Below are positions 36,723 through 46,045 of a DNA stretch of 64,000 bases, one piece after another. The DNA comes from Nesterenkonia marinintestina (GTDB lineage: Bacteria > Actinomycetota > Actinomycetes > Actinomycetales > Micrococcaceae). Each line of letters starts with the position of its first letter. Position 1 is the stretch's first letter. The position numbers and the translations under genes are program-made. Location: contig NZ_JAOEFD010000011.1 of assembly GCF_025420485.1 (NCBI RefSeq), positions 1-64,000 of the forward strand. The letters are read 5' to 3'. The notes beneath the pieces are model-generated. The model had not been told where the DNA came from. It searched no databases and saw only the letters and a list, made by a program, of their open reading frames with translations.

Positions 36723-37385
36723 CTAGGCCCGGCCGTCGTCCTCCCCGAGGGCGGCGGCCACCTGCGCGGTGGCCTGCACCAGCGCCTCGCCGCAGCGGGC
36801 CAGCCGCTGGTCGTCGATGCGGTAGGTGGGCACCAGGGTGCTCATCGCCGCGACCACCCGGTCTCCCACGGCGATGGGGGCGCTGATCGCCGTGACGTCG
36901 TCCTCGATCGTGTTCTCCAGCGCCACATAGCCCGACTCCGGAGTCTCCCCGCGCATCACCGCGCCGGCGGCGGACTCCGACTGGGGGATCGTCCGCCCCA
37001 CCCAGTTGGTGTGCCGGACCGAATGGGTCCCCTCCAGGATCGAGACATACAGCACCGAGTCCCGGGGCCCCGGGACCGAGAGGTACACCGACTCACCCGT
37101 CGCGTCCACCACATCCTGCATGGGCGTCTCGCTCAGGGAGACCAGCATCTGCCGGGTGAACGCCTGGGCACCCAGCTGGATCAGCCGCGGCCCGGCCCGG
37201 TAGCCGTTGTCCGGATCACGGGTCAGGAAGTCCGAGGACTCCAGGGTGCGCATCAGCCGCAGCGCGGTGCTCGCCGGCAGCTCCGAGTCCCGCGCCGCTT
37301 CGGCCAAGGTCGCGCTCCCGCGGTCGCACACCGAGGCCAGCAGGGCCAGGGCGCGGTCCACCGTCCGGGTCGAGGACTCCGTCAT
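36723..37385 (-). CDS. IclR-family transcriptional regulator of the hut region
   Basis: 220-residue IclR-type regulator with an N-terminal winged helix (TVDRALALLASVCDRGSATLAEAARDSELPASTALRLMRTL) and a C-terminal effector domain. It is translated from the ATG at 37385, which shares one base with the hutG stop. Its place in the hut cluster suggests control by histidine or urocanate. A candidate operator is the TTCAATA inverted repeat upstream of hutU. Confidence 0.9.
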   Translation of the reverse strand: MTESSTRTVDRALALLASVCDRGSATLAEAARDSELPASTALRLMRTLESSDFLTRDPDNGYRAGPRLIQLGAQAFTRQMLVSLSETPMQDVVDATGESVYLSVPGPRDSVLYVSILEGTHSVRHTNWVGRTIPQSESAAGAVMRGETPESGYVALENTIEDDVTAISAPIAVGDRVVAAMSTLVPTYRIDDQRLARCGEALVQATAQVAAALGEDDGRA

Positions 37386-38431
37386 CACGCCACCTCGCTT
37401 GCCGGGGCGCCGGCGCCGAGGGCCACGCGGACGGACTCGTCGATCAGTCGGGCCGCAGTCTTCGCCGTGCGGGACTCGACGTCCAGCGACGGATTCAGCT
37501 CGACCACGTCGAGCAGCGCCAGCTTCCCCGTGCCCGCGGCCGCGGCGACTGCGGCCAGCACGATCGGCGCCGAGACCCCGAGCGCGGCGGGGGCGGAGAC
37601 CCCGGGTGCGACGGCGGCGGGCAGCACATCCAAGTCCACCGTCAGATAGAGCACGTCCAGGTCGGCGGCGAACTCCTCGACGACCTGCCGCACGCCGGCG
37701 GCCCCGGCCTGCTCACAGTCCACGTCGGTCATCCACCGGACCCCGCGGCTGCGGGCTGTGTCGAAGAGGATCCCCGTGTTGGAGGGCTCAGCGATGCCCA
37801 GCACCAGGTACTCGAGCTCGGCGCCGCGGGCGGACTCGGCCTCGGCCATCTGCAGGAACGGGGTCCCCGAGGTGGGGCGCGGCTCGCGGCGCAGATCGAA
37901 GTGGGCGTCCAGATTCAGCACGCCCCAGCGCGGGCGGGTGCCGTCGGCGCGCGGGGACATCAGCTCGGAGTCCACGAGCCCCCGGTAGGACGGCCAGGCG
38001 GTCTCATGCCCGCCGCCGAGCACCACGGTCAGCCGGCAACCCTCGGCGTCCAGAGCTCTGGTGACGGCCGCCGCGGCCTCATCCTGCCCGGACTCGAGGT
38101 CCTCGCCGGCCGTGGTCACATCGCCGCGGTCGAGGATGCCGATCTCACCCGCCGCCGGTGCGCCGTGCAGCGCCATCGGCGCCAGGGCCCGGCGCAGCGC
38201 CTCCGGGCCCTCCGCCGCGCCCGGGCGGCCACCGTTGCGGCGCACACCCTCGTCGGAGCGGAAGCCCAGCAGGGCGACGTGGTCGGTGGCCTCGGCCGCG
38301 CTCCGGGGGTCGTAGGCGGTGTCGGGGAGCTCCGCGAGCACCTGCACGACCTCGTGCCATCGGGCGTGGGGGGCGCCGTCGCCGTCGTGACGACCGGTCC
38401 ACGACGTCACGTCGTGAGGTGGGGCCGACAT
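37385..38431 (-). CDS. hutG: Formimidoylglutamase
   Basis: 348-residue arginase/agmatinase-family manganese enzyme that converts N-formimidoyl-L-glutamate to glutamate and formamide, the last step of the three-enzyme-plus-HutG histidine pathway. Metal ligands are in GGGHETAW, LNLDAHFDLR and YLTVDLDVLP. It is divergent from hutU and is followed by the IclR regulator with a one-base overlap. Confidence 0.92.
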   Translation of the reverse strand: MSAPPHDVTSWTGRHDGDGAPHARWHEVVQVLAELPDTAYDPRSAAEATDHVALLGFRSDEGVRRNGGRPGAAEGPEALRRALAPMALHGAPAAGEIGILDRGDVTTAGEDLESGQDEAAAAVTRALDAEGCRLTVVLGGGHETAWPSYRGLVDSELMSPRADGTRPRWGVLNLDAHFDLRREPRPTSGTPFLQMAEAESARGAELEYLVLGIAEPSNTGILFDTARSRGVRWMTDVDCEQAGAAGVRQVVEEFAADLDVLYLTVDLDVLPAAVAPGVSAPAALGVSAPIVLAAVAAAAGTGKLALLDVVELNPSLDVESRTAKTAARLIDESVRVALGAGAPASEVA

Positions 38432-38514
38432 AGGGGTCTCCTGTGACCTGTCGAAGGGGCGAGCGGTGATCCGAATCTATCACCTCCCAGGGTTGCGGAT
38501 GACGTCGATCACAG

Positions 38515-38545
38515 TTTCAATAGGTAGCAGTCATATTTTATTGAA
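38515..38545. promoter_or_regulatory. Candidate operator in the hutG-hutU divergent promoter
   Basis: TTCAATA (38516-38522) and TATTGAA (38539-38545) form an inverted repeat with a 16-base spacer in the middle of an unusually AT-rich patch. It precedes hutU by 44 bases and is a plausible binding site for the neighbouring IclR regulator. Confidence 0.6.
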
Positions 38546-38589
38546 TGGAAGACCGATCGCCTCGTAGAGGTCAAGAGAAGGGCGCCGTC

Positions 38590-40281
38590 ATGACGCAGAG
38601 CTTCACCCAGCACGACCCGTCGCGTGAGATCCGCGCACCGCGCGGCACCGAGCTGACCGCCAAGAGCTGGCAGACCGAGGCCCCGCTGCGCATGCTCATG
38701 AACAACCTCGACCCCGAGGTCGCCGAGCGCCCCGAAGACCTCGTCGTCTACGGCGGCACCGGACGGGCCGCCCGCAGCTGGGAGGCCTACGACGCCATCG
38801 TCGAGACCCTGAAGGACCTCGACGACGACGAGACCCTCCTCGTCCAGTCCGGCAAGCCCGTCGGCGTCGTGCGCACCAACCGCTGGGCGCCGCGGGTGCT
38901 CATCGCCAACTCCAACCTCGTCGGCGACTGGGCCACCTGGCCCGAGTTCCGGAAGCTCGAGGCCGAAGGTCTGATGATGTACGGCCAGATGACCGCAGGC
39001 TCCTGGATCTACATCGCCACCCAGGGCATCCTCCAGGGCACCTACGAGACCTTCGCCGCCGTCGGCCGCAGGCGCTTCGGCGGCACCCTGGCCGGCACGC
39101 TCACCCTGACCGGCGGCTGCGGAGGCATGGGAGGCGCCCAGCCGCTTGCCGTTACCCTCAACGGAGGAGCGGTGCTCGTCGTCGACGTCTCCGAGGAGCG
39201 GCTGAAGCGGCGACGCTCCAAGCGGTACCTCGACGAGGTGGAGACCGACCTCGACGCCGCGCTGGCCAAGGTCACCGCCGCGAAGTCCGAGCGTCGGGCG
39301 CTCTCCGTCGGGCTCGTGGGCAACGCGGCCGACGTGTTCGCCGAGGTGCTGCGCCGACACCGGGAGGGAGAGATCGAGGTCGACGTCGTCACCGACCAGA
39401 CCTCCGCCCACGACCCGCTGTCCTACCTGCCGAGCGAATACACCGTCGACGAATGGGACCGGGAGGCCAAGGCCGACCCCGAGGGCTTCACCAAGAAGGC
39501 CCAGGAGTCCATGGCCCGCCAGGTCCAGGCCATGGTCGAGTTCCAGGACGCCGGAGCCGAGGTCTTCGACTACGGCAACTCCATCCGCGATGAGGCCCGC
39601 ACCGCCGGGTACGCCCGCGCCTTCGAGTTCCCCGGCTTCGTGCCCGCCTACATCCGCCCCCTGTTCTGCGAAGGGCTCGGACCGTTCCGGTGGGTCGCGC
39701 TCTCCGGCGACCCGGAGGACATCCGGGTCACCGACCAGGCCATCAAGGAGCTCTTCCCCGAGAACGAGCATCTGCACACCTGGATCGACGCCGCCGGCGA
39801 GTATGTCGAGTTCGAAGGGCTGCCGGCACGGATCTGCTGGCTCGGGTACGGCGAACGCCACCGGGCCGGACTCCTGTTCAACCAACTCGTCGCCGAAGGG
39901 AAGGTCTCCGCGCCGATCGCCATCGGACGCGACCACCTCGACTCCGGATCCGTGGCCTCCCCCTACCGAGAGACCGAGGCCATGCTCGACGGCTCCGACG
40001 CCGTCGCCGACTGGCCGCTGCTCAACGCCCTGACCGCCACCTCCTCGGGGGCGACCTGGGTGTCCGTCCACCACGGGGGAGGGGTCGGCATCGGCCGCTC
40101 CATCCACGCCGGACAGGTGGGCCTGGCCGACGGCACCGAGCTCGCCGCCGCGAAGCTCGAGGCGCTGCTCACCAACGACCCCGCCATGGGCGTGTTCCGC
40201 CACGTCGACGCCGGATACGACCGCGCCGCCGACATCGCCCACGAGCGCGGAGTGCGCGTGCCGATGCACGAGCAGGACTGA
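38590..40281 (+). CDS. hutU: Urocanate hydratase
   Basis: 563-residue NAD+-dependent enzyme that converts urocanate to 4-imidazolone-5-propionate, the second step of histidine degradation. Typical segments are [56 protein letters not shown] and the active-site area [21 protein letters not shown]. The start is ATG 38590, behind GAAGGG. It leads an operon with two transporters and hutI. Confidence 0.98.
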   Translation: MTQSFTQHDPSREIRAPRGTELTAKSWQTEAPLRMLMNNLDPEVAERPEDLVVYGGTGRAARSWEAYDAIVETLKDLDDDETLLVQSGKPVGVVRTNRWAPRVLIANSNLVGDWATWPEFRKLEAEGLMMYGQMTAGSWIYIATQGILQGTYETFAAVGRRRFGGTLAGTLTLTGGCGGMGGAQPLAVTLNGGAVLVVDVSEERLKRRRSKRYLDEVETDLDAALAKVTAAKSERRALSVGLVGNAADVFAEVLRRHREGEIEVDVVTDQTSAHDPLSYLPSEYTVDEWDREAKADPEGFTKKAQESMARQVQAMVEFQDAGAEVFDYGNSIRDEARTAGYARAFEFPGFVPAYIRPLFCEGLGPFRWVALSGDPEDIRVTDQAIKELFPENEHLHTWIDAAGEYVEFEGLPARICWLGYGERHRAGLLFNQLVAEGKVSAPIAIGRDHLDSGSVASPYRETEAMLDGSDAVADWPLLNALTATSSGATWVSVHHGGGVGIGRSIHAGQVGLADGTELAAAKLEALLTNDPAMGVFRHVDAGYDRAADIAHERGVRVPMHEQD

Positions 40282-40313
40282 CCGGCGCTGTCCCGGTTCC
40301 TGAAGGAGTCAAC

Positions 40314-41675
40314 ATGAGTACACGATCGACACACGGGTCATCAGAGGCGCCCAACGGCACCCATGCCGGAAGTGCCAGGCCCAAGGGCGTCTGGCGGTTC
40401 TTCCTCTACTCGGCGATCGGGATCGTGGTGTTCTTCGTCCCGATGACCATCGGGGGAGACACCACGGTCCCCCTCGACCACATCGTCAGCGGGTTCCGCG
40501 AACTCCTCGGCGGCGCAGCCCCTTACCTGATCCTTGCGATCATCCTCGGTGGCGCGATCTATCCCTTCGCCACCGGACGATGGCGGGTCAGCCAGACCAA
40601 GACGGTGTTCGCGCTGCTGAACGTCGTCGGGCTCGCCGCCGCGACCATGATGGTCTTCGACGTCGGACCGGGCTTCCTGTTCGACGAGCAGCTCGGTCCC
40701 TTCCTGTTCAACAGTCTGGTCATCCCGGTCGGGCTGATCGTTCCCATCGGGGCGATCTTCCTGGCGCTGCTCATCGGATACGGGCTCATGGAGTTCATCG
40801 GAGTAGTCGTCCGACCCCTGATGCGACCCGTGTGGCGAACCCCGGGCCGATCCGCGGTGGACGCTGTGGCGTCGTTCGTCGGCAGCTACGCCCTCGGCCT
40901 CCTGATCACCGATCGGCTGTACCGCGGCGGAACGTACACAGGTCGGGAAGCTGCGATCATCGCCACCGGATTCTCCACCGTCTCGGTCACCTTCATGGTC
41001 ATCGTCGCCCGGACCCTGGACCTGATGCACCTGTGGCTCTGGTACTTCTTCCTCGCTCTGTTCGTCACCTTCGCCGTGACTGCGCTGACGGCTCGGCTGC
41101 CACCTCTGAGCACCATCCCGAACGAGACCTACCCGGAGGCTGAGCCGGACCCGGAGACTCCGATCACCGGAGGTCGGCTGCGCACCGCATGGTCCGACGC
41201 CATGGAACAGCTCGCCCACGCCCCGTCACTTCCGCGGAACCTGTGGATCAACCTCCGTGACGGAGTCGTCATGGTGTCGCAGATCCTCCCGTCCATCATG
41301 TCGGTGGGTCTGATCGCCCTCATCATCGAGAAGTTCACGCCGGTGTTCGAATGGGTCGGTTACCTGTTCTACCCCTTCGTGTGGCTCCTCAGGCTGCCTG
41401 AACCCGATCTGGCGTCGACGGCGGCCGCAGTGGGCATCGCCGAGATGTTCCTGCCCGCCACTCTGGTAGCGGGAGCCGAGTCAGAGCTGCTCCGCCTGGT
41501 GATCGCCGTGGTCTGTGTCTCCGCTATCATCTTCTTCTCGGCAGTGGTTCCGGCGATCATGGCGACCGAGATTCCGCTGAAGGTCTGGCACCTGGTGGTC
41601 ATCTGGGCACAGAGGGTGGTGCTCACCCTGGTCCTCACCGTTCCGCTGGCCCACCTGGTCCTGTACCTGGCCTGA
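40314..41675 (+). CDS. YjiH-family membrane protein with gate domains
   Basis: 453-residue multi-pass membrane protein of the YjiH/nucleoside-recognition (GATE) family. About ten hydrophobic segments are visible, with FSTVSVTFMVIVARTL and GIAEMFLPATLVAGAESELLRLVIAV as family-like blocks. It lies between hutU and a second transporter, so uptake of histidine, urocanate or a related imidazole is plausible but unproved. The ATG at 40314 has GAAGGAG five bases upstream. Confidence 0.82.
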   Translation: MSTRSTHGSSEAPNGTHAGSARPKGVWRFFLYSAIGIVVFFVPMTIGGDTTVPLDHIVSGFRELLGGAAPYLILAIILGGAIYPFATGRWRVSQTKTVFALLNVVGLAAATMMVFDVGPGFLFDEQLGPFLFNSLVIPVGLIVPIGAIFLALLIGYGLMEFIGVVVRPLMRPVWRTPGRSAVDAVASFVGSYALGLLITDRLYRGGTYTGREAAIIATGFSTVSVTFMVIVARTLDLMHLWLWYFFLALFVTFAVTALTARLPPLSTIPNETYPEAEPDPETPITGGRLRTAWSDAMEQLAHAPSLPRNLWINLRDGVVMVSQILPSIMSVGLIALIIEKFTPVFEWVGYLFYPFVWLLRLPEPDLASTAAAVGIAEMFLPATLVAGAESELLRLVIAVVCVSAIIFFSAVVPAIMATEIPLKVWHLVVIWAQRVVLTLVLTVPLAHLVLYLA

Positions 41676-41703
41676 CCACCCGCCGCCGACGAGGGAGATC
41701 ACC

Positions 41704-43050
41704 ATGGACGCGCTGCTGAACCCGGTGCTGCTCTCCGTGCTGGTGCTGTGCGTCCTGGCGCTGAGCGGGGTGCACGTGCTGCTCGCGCTGCTCATCGCCG
41801 CCGTCGTCGCCGGACTGCTCGCCGGGCTCGGGCCCGCCGACATCTTCACCACCCTGGTCGACGGACTCGGCGGGCAGGGGGAGACCGCCCTGAGCTACCT
41901 GCTGCTGGGCGTCCTCGCGGTGATGGTCGCCCGCTCCGGACTCACCGGCAAGCTCGTGCGCACCGTGATGCCGCTGATCCGCGGTCGACGCGGCGCCGTG
42001 CTCTTCGCCCTGGCCGGGCTCGCCTGCTTCTCGCAGAACCTCGTGCCCGTGCACATCGCATTCATCCCCATCCTCATCCCGCCGCTGCTCACCGCCTTCG
42101 ACAGGATGCGCATCGACCGACGAGCCGTCGCCTGCGCGCTCACCTTCGGGCTCAAGGCCCCCTACCTGATCGTGCCGCTCGGGTTCGGACTCATCTTCCA
42201 GGGCATCGTCGCCGAAGAGATGAGCTCCCACGGCATGGATCTCTCCCTCGGCGCGATCCCCGCCGCCATGGCCATCCCGACCGCCGGGATGCTCGTCGGA
42301 CTGGTCGTCGCCGTGCTGGTGAGCTACCGCCGCAGTCGGGAGTACGCCGAGGTGGAGACCCGGTTCAGCATCGAGTCCAGCGAGCCGGCAGGCGACGACG
42401 AGACGTCAGGCGACGCCGAGCCCCACGGAGGATGGACCTGGCAGCACGTCGTCGTGCTCATCGCGCTCGCCGTCACCCTGGTGCTGCAGCTGGTCTTCAG
42501 CTCCCTGGTCATCGCCGGTCTCGGCGGCGTGCTCACCATCTTCCTGCTCCGCGGCGAGCGGTGGCGCCGCGGCGACGAGGCCGTCACCGGCGGTGTGGCC
42601 ATGATGGGCACCATCGCGTTCATCATGCTCATCGCCTCCGGCTACGCCGCCGTGCTCCGCGAGACCGGCGCCGTCGAGGACCTCGTCTCCGCCGCCGGCG
42701 GCATCATCGGCGACAGCCACCTCGTCGGCGCGCTGATGATGATGACCGTCGGACTGATCGTCACCATGGGCATCGGCACCTCCTTCGGCACCATCCCCGT
42801 GCTCGCGGCGATCTTCGTGCCCCTGGCCGCCACCCTCGGCTTCTCCCCGCTGGCCACCGCCGCCCTGATCGGCGCGGCCGGCGCCATCGGCGACGCCGGC
42901 TCCCCGGCCTCCGACTCCACCCTCGGCCCCACCTCCGGACTCAACGTCGACGGCCAGCACGACCACATCTGGGACACCTGCGTCCCCACCTTCCTGCACT
43001 ACAACATCCCGCTGTTCATCGGCGGAGTCGTCGCCGCCCTGGTGCTCTGA
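41704..43050 (+). CDS. Na+/H+ antiporter-family transporter, probable histidine permease
   Basis: 448-residue ion-transporter superfamily protein resembling the NhaC-like/YuiF proteins, some of which carry histidine. It has two halves of about five to six membrane segments, separated by an acidic cytoplasmic loop (about residues 210-240). Conserved-looking polar re-entrant parts are CFSQNLVPVHIAFIPILIPP and GDAGSPASDSTLGPTSGLN. Its position between yjiH and hutI suggests that it imports histidine or urocanate. The ATG is preceded by GGGAGATCACC. Confidence 0.8.
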   Translation: MDALLNPVLLSVLVLCVLALSGVHVLLALLIAAVVAGLLAGLGPADIFTTLVDGLGGQGETALSYLLLGVLAVMVARSGLTGKLVRTVMPLIRGRRGAVLFALAGLACFSQNLVPVHIAFIPILIPPLLTAFDRMRIDRRAVACALTFGLKAPYLIVPLGFGLIFQGIVAEEMSSHGMDLSLGAIPAAMAIPTAGMLVGLVVAVLVSYRRSREYAEVETRFSIESSEPAGDDETSGDAEPHGGWTWQHVVVLIALAVTLVLQLVFSSLVIAGLGGVLTIFLLRGERWRRGDEAVTGGVAMMGTIAFIMLIASGYAAVLRETGAVEDLVSAAGGIIGDSHLVGALMMMTVGLIVTMGIGTSFGTIPVLAAIFVPLAATLGFSPLATAALIGAAGAIGDAGSPASDSTLGPTSGLNVDGQHDHIWDTCVPTFLHYNIPLFIGGVVAALVL

Positions 43051-43081
43051 CCCGCACCCCGCCACCGAGGAGGACCCGACC

Positions 43082-44272
43082 ATGACGTCCACGCTCATCA
43101 CCGGAATCGGAGAGCTCACCACCGTCGACGCCGAGGCGCGGGTGCTGCACGACGCCGCCGTCGTCGTCGAGGACGACCGGATCGGCTGGATCGGACCCGC
43201 CGGCTCAGCCCCGGCCGCAGACGCCGTCGTCGACGCCAACGGCCGGGCCATGCTCCCGGGCTGGGTCGACTCCCACACCCACCTGGTCTTCGCCGGCGAC
43301 CGCAGCGCCGAATTCGAAGCCCGCATGGCCGGACAGTCCTACTCCGCCGGCGGGATCGGCGTGACCACCGACGCCACCCGGCAGGCCGACGACGCGACCC
43401 TGACCCGACTCATCCGCGACCGGGTGGCCGAAGCCGTCGCAGGCGGCACCACCTACCTCGAGACCAAGACCGGCTACGGACTCGACACCGACGAGGAGGC
43501 CCGGCACGCCCGACTCGCCGCCGACGAGGTCGACGCCGTCACCTTCCTCGGCGCCCACCTGGTGCCCGCCGGAGCCGACGCCGACGACTACCTCGACACC
43601 GTCTGCGGCCCCATGCTCGAGGCGGTGCGCCCGTATGTGCGGTTCGCCGACGTGTTCTGCGAGACCGGCGCCTTCGACGAGGCCCAGTCCCGACGGGTGC
43701 TCCAGGTCTGCGCCGCCGCCGGACTGGGACTGCGCGTCCACGGCAACCAGCTCGGCGAAGGCCCCGGCGTCCGACTGGCCGTCGAGCTCGGCGCGGCCAG
43801 CGTCGACCACGTCAACCACCTCGCCGACGACGACGTCGCCGCGCTCGCCGGCACTTGGAGCGGTTGGGACGCCGGGGTGTCCTCCGGGACGCCGGGGACC
43901 GTGGCCACCTGCCTGCCCGCCTGCGACCTCTCCACCCGCCAGCCCCTCGCCCCGGGACGCCGGCTGCTCGACGCCGGGGTGGAGATCGCCCTGGCCTCGA
44001 ACTGCAACCCCGGCACCAGCTGCACCACGTCGATGAGCTTCAACGTCGGCACCGCCGTGCTGCAGATGCACCTCAGCCTCGCCGAGGCGCTGCGGGCCGC
44101 CACCTACGGGGGAGCGCTGGCGATGCGCGCCCAGGACGAGGTCGGATCGATCGAGGTCGGGAAGCGGGCGGACCTGCACCTGCTCGACGCCCCGGCCGCG
44201 ATCCACCTGGCCTACCGGCCCGGCATGCCGCTGACACACTCGGTGTGGCGTGCTGGCCGCCGCATGGTGTGA
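43082..44272 (+). CDS. hutI: Imidazolonepropionase
   Basis: 396-residue metal-dependent amidohydrolase that opens the ring of 4-imidazolone-5-propionate to give N-formimidoyl-L-glutamate, the substrate of HutG. Visible blocks are PGWVDSHTHLVFAGDR (metal HxH), ETKTGYGL, RVHGNQLGEG and VDHVNHLADDD, then LASNCNPGTSCTTSMSF. It is the last gene of the hutU operon. Histidine ammonia-lyase (hutH) is not in the window and must be elsewhere. Confidence 0.96.
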   Translation: MTSTLITGIGELTTVDAEARVLHDAAVVVEDDRIGWIGPAGSAPAADAVVDANGRAMLPGWVDSHTHLVFAGDRSAEFEARMAGQSYSAGGIGVTTDATRQADDATLTRLIRDRVAEAVAGGTTYLETKTGYGLDTDEEARHARLAADEVDAVTFLGAHLVPAGADADDYLDTVCGPMLEAVRPYVRFADVFCETGAFDEAQSRRVLQVCAAAGLGLRVHGNQLGEGPGVRLAVELGAASVDHVNHLADDDVAALAGTWSGWDAGVSSGTPGTVATCLPACDLSTRQPLAPGRRLLDAGVEIALASNCNPGTSCTTSMSFNVGTAVLQMHLSLAEALRAATYGGALAMRAQDEVGSIEVGKRADLHLLDAPAAIHLAYRPGMPLTHSVWRAGRRMV

Positions 44273-44291
44273 ACCGGTCTGGTCGACGGCT

Positions 44292-45206
44292 TCAGGTGAC
44301 CTGCCTGGCGGCCCGGCGTCGCTGGTGACGCTGCGCGGCCGCTGAGGCCCACCAGGCCCCCAGGATGATGATCGCGCAGCCGATCAGCTGACCCGGAGTC
44401 GGGACGTCGCCGAGCAGCACCGCCGCCAGCGCCAGGGAGAACACCCCGGGCAGCAGGAGCAGCACGCTGGCCACCGTCTCCTGGACCCCGAGCATCCCGG
44501 TGTTGATGAACCAGTAGACGACCACCTGACCCAGGAACGCGAGCAGCAGCAGCCACCCCCAGTCCGCGGGTGTGGCGGGCAGACCCATCCCGCCGGAGAC
44601 GAGCCCCGCGATCAGCGCGGCCGTGCCGGCGGAGAGCCCCACCAGGGCGAGGACCGTGAAGGGGGCGGGCTTCGTCGTCGCCGGTGCGGTGCGGCGGATG
44701 ACCGCCAGATAGCAGGCGTAGCCGGTGCCGGCGATGAGGCCGAAGATGACCCCTCCGATGCGCAGCTCGCCGAGGTCCAGCGCCCCGGCGACCAGCACCA
44801 GACCCAGGAACATGACCGGGATGATCAGCCCCAGCACCGGCATCGGGCGGGTGCCCTCCATGGCCCAGGCGATCAGCGGCAGCACGATCAGCTGCACGTT
44901 CAGCAGCACGGTGGCGATGCCCGGGCCCACCTCGGCGATGGAGAAGTTCCAGAACACGTAGTCGGTGCCGAGGGCGAGCCCGGCGATCAGCGCGCCGATC
45001 ACCGTGCGGCGGGGGAGGGCGCTGGAGCGGTCCACGCGGGAGAGCTCCCAGAGCACCATGGGCAGCATCATCGGCACCGCGAGCAGGCAGCGCAGCGCGG
45101 CGATGGCGATGAGGTCTGCGTCGATCACGGAGACCAGCAGCGCGGAGGCGCCCATCGCGGCGGTGCCGCAGATGAGCATGAGCGTGCCGCGCAGGGGAGT
45201 GACCAT
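44292..45206 (-). CDS. DMT/EamA-family transporter
   Basis: 304-residue protein with ten predicted membrane segments in two EamA halves, typical of drug/metabolite exporters. It begins MVTPLRGTLMLICGTAAMGAS and ends in a basic tail. Substrate unknown. The gene is convergent with hutI, only 19 bases apart. Ribosome site weak. Confidence 0.85.
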   Translation of the reverse strand: MVTPLRGTLMLICGTAAMGASALLVSVIDADLIAIAALRCLLAVPMMLPMVLWELSRVDRSSALPRRTVIGALIAGLALGTDYVFWNFSIAEVGPGIATVLLNVQLIVLPLIAWAMEGTRPMPVLGLIIPVMFLGLVLVAGALDLGELRIGGVIFGLIAGTGYACYLAVIRRTAPATTKPAPFTVLALVGLSAGTAALIAGLVSGGMGLPATPADWGWLLLLAFLGQVVVYWFINTGMLGVQETVASVLLLLPGVFSLALAAVLLGDVPTPGQLIGCAIIILGAWWASAAAQRHQRRRAARQVT

Positions 45207-45298
45207 CAGGCCAGTTCTAGCATGCGCCCGATCGAGACCCAGAAACGCCCCCGCCGAGCCTCAGCCGAACCCCTCCATCGAGTCCCACCCCACCCCTC

Positions 45299-45372
45299 CA
45301 TCGAGTCCCCGATCTCTGCAGCACTTTGGGCCGATTCGAGCCCGACACGCTGCAGGGATCGGGGACTCGATG
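45299..45372 (-). repeat. 74-bp palindromic repeat, copy 5 (A arm right)
   Basis: 74 bp with CATCGAGTCCCCGATC / GATCGGGGACTCGATG termini. An additional partial left terminus, CATCGAGTCCC (45276-45286), lies exactly 23 bp outward. The element lies 16 bases downstream of the csoR stop codon (minus strand). Confidence 0.93.
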
Positions 45373-45387
45373 CGGGTAGGGGGCCGC

Positions 45388-45738
45388 TCAGGACTTCACG
45401 AGCCGACGGATCGCCGCCGAGGCCTCCTGGAGCTTCGCCTCGGCGTCCTCGCCGCCGGACTCCATCGCATGGGCCACGCAGTGCCGCAGGTGGTCGTCGA
45501 GCAGGGCGAGCCCCACGTTCTCCAGCGCCGACTGCAGCGCACTGATCTGGGTGAGGATGTCGATGCAGTAGACGTCCTCGTCGACCATCCGATGGATGCC
45601 GCGGACCTGCCCCTCCACCCGCCGCAGCCGGGTGAGGTACTTCGACTTCTCGCTCATGTACCCGTGCCGGCCGTCCTCGCAGGCGCCGGCGGGGCCGTCG
45701 TCGTCGGCCTCGGATGCTGTGTGATGCTGCTCGCTCAT
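45388..45738 (-). CDS. csoR: Copper-sensing repressor CsoR
   Basis: 116-residue DUF156 repressor that releases DNA on Cu(I) binding. The Cu ligands C58, H83 and C87 have the spacing of the known CsoR C-x24-H-x3-C set. Other features are YLTRLRRVEGQVRGIHRMV and a 27-residue N-terminal extension with extra His and Cys. It is divergent from copZ-copA and shares a promoter region with a CsoR operator. Confidence 0.95.
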   Translation of the reverse strand: MSEQHHTASEADDDGPAGACEDGRHGYMSEKSKYLTRLRRVEGQVRGIHRMVDEDVYCIDILTQISALQSALENVGLALLDDHLRHCVAHAMESGGEDAEAKLQEASAAIRRLVKS

Positions 45739-45760
45739 GGGGCCTCCTCCTGGAGGAAAT

Positions 45761-45777
45761 ATACCCTATAGGGGTAT
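45761..45777. promoter_or_regulatory. CsoR operator
   Basis: ATACCCTATAGGGGTAT is a palindrome of the TAYACCC-N-GGGTA type bound by CsoR. It lies between divergent csoR (start 45738) and copZ (start 45827) and overlaps TATA-like -10 sequences on both strands. Confidence 0.85.
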
Positions 45778-45826
45778 GGTTGTGCCCAGTGGCAGCCCGG
45801 ATCGAACGTCAGAAGAGGTGCATCCC

Positions 45827-46045
45827 ATGACCGAGACGCGAGAGTACAGCGTAGACGGTATGTCCTGCGCGCACTGCGAATCCGCCGTCACCGAGGAGGT
45901 CTCCGCCCTGCCGGAGGTCGAGGGCATCGACGTCGACGTCGCCGCAGGAAGCCTGCGCGTGAGCGGGCCGGCCGAGCGGCTCGACGACGACGCCGTCGTC
46001 GCCGCCGTGGACGAAGCCGGCTACACCGCGGTGCGCGCGGCATGA
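45827..46045 (+). CDS. copZ: Copper chaperone CopZ
   Basis: 72-residue heavy-metal-associated (HMA) domain protein. The Cu(I) motif is GMSCAHC (C14, C17). It carries Cu(I) to the CopA ATPase encoded next, with which it overlaps by four bases (ATGA). The ATG at 45827 is preceded by GAAGAGGTG. Confidence 0.95.
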   Translation: MTETREYSVDGMSCAHCESAVTEEVSALPEVEGIDVDVAAGSLRVSGPAERLDDDAVVAAVDEAGYTAVRAA

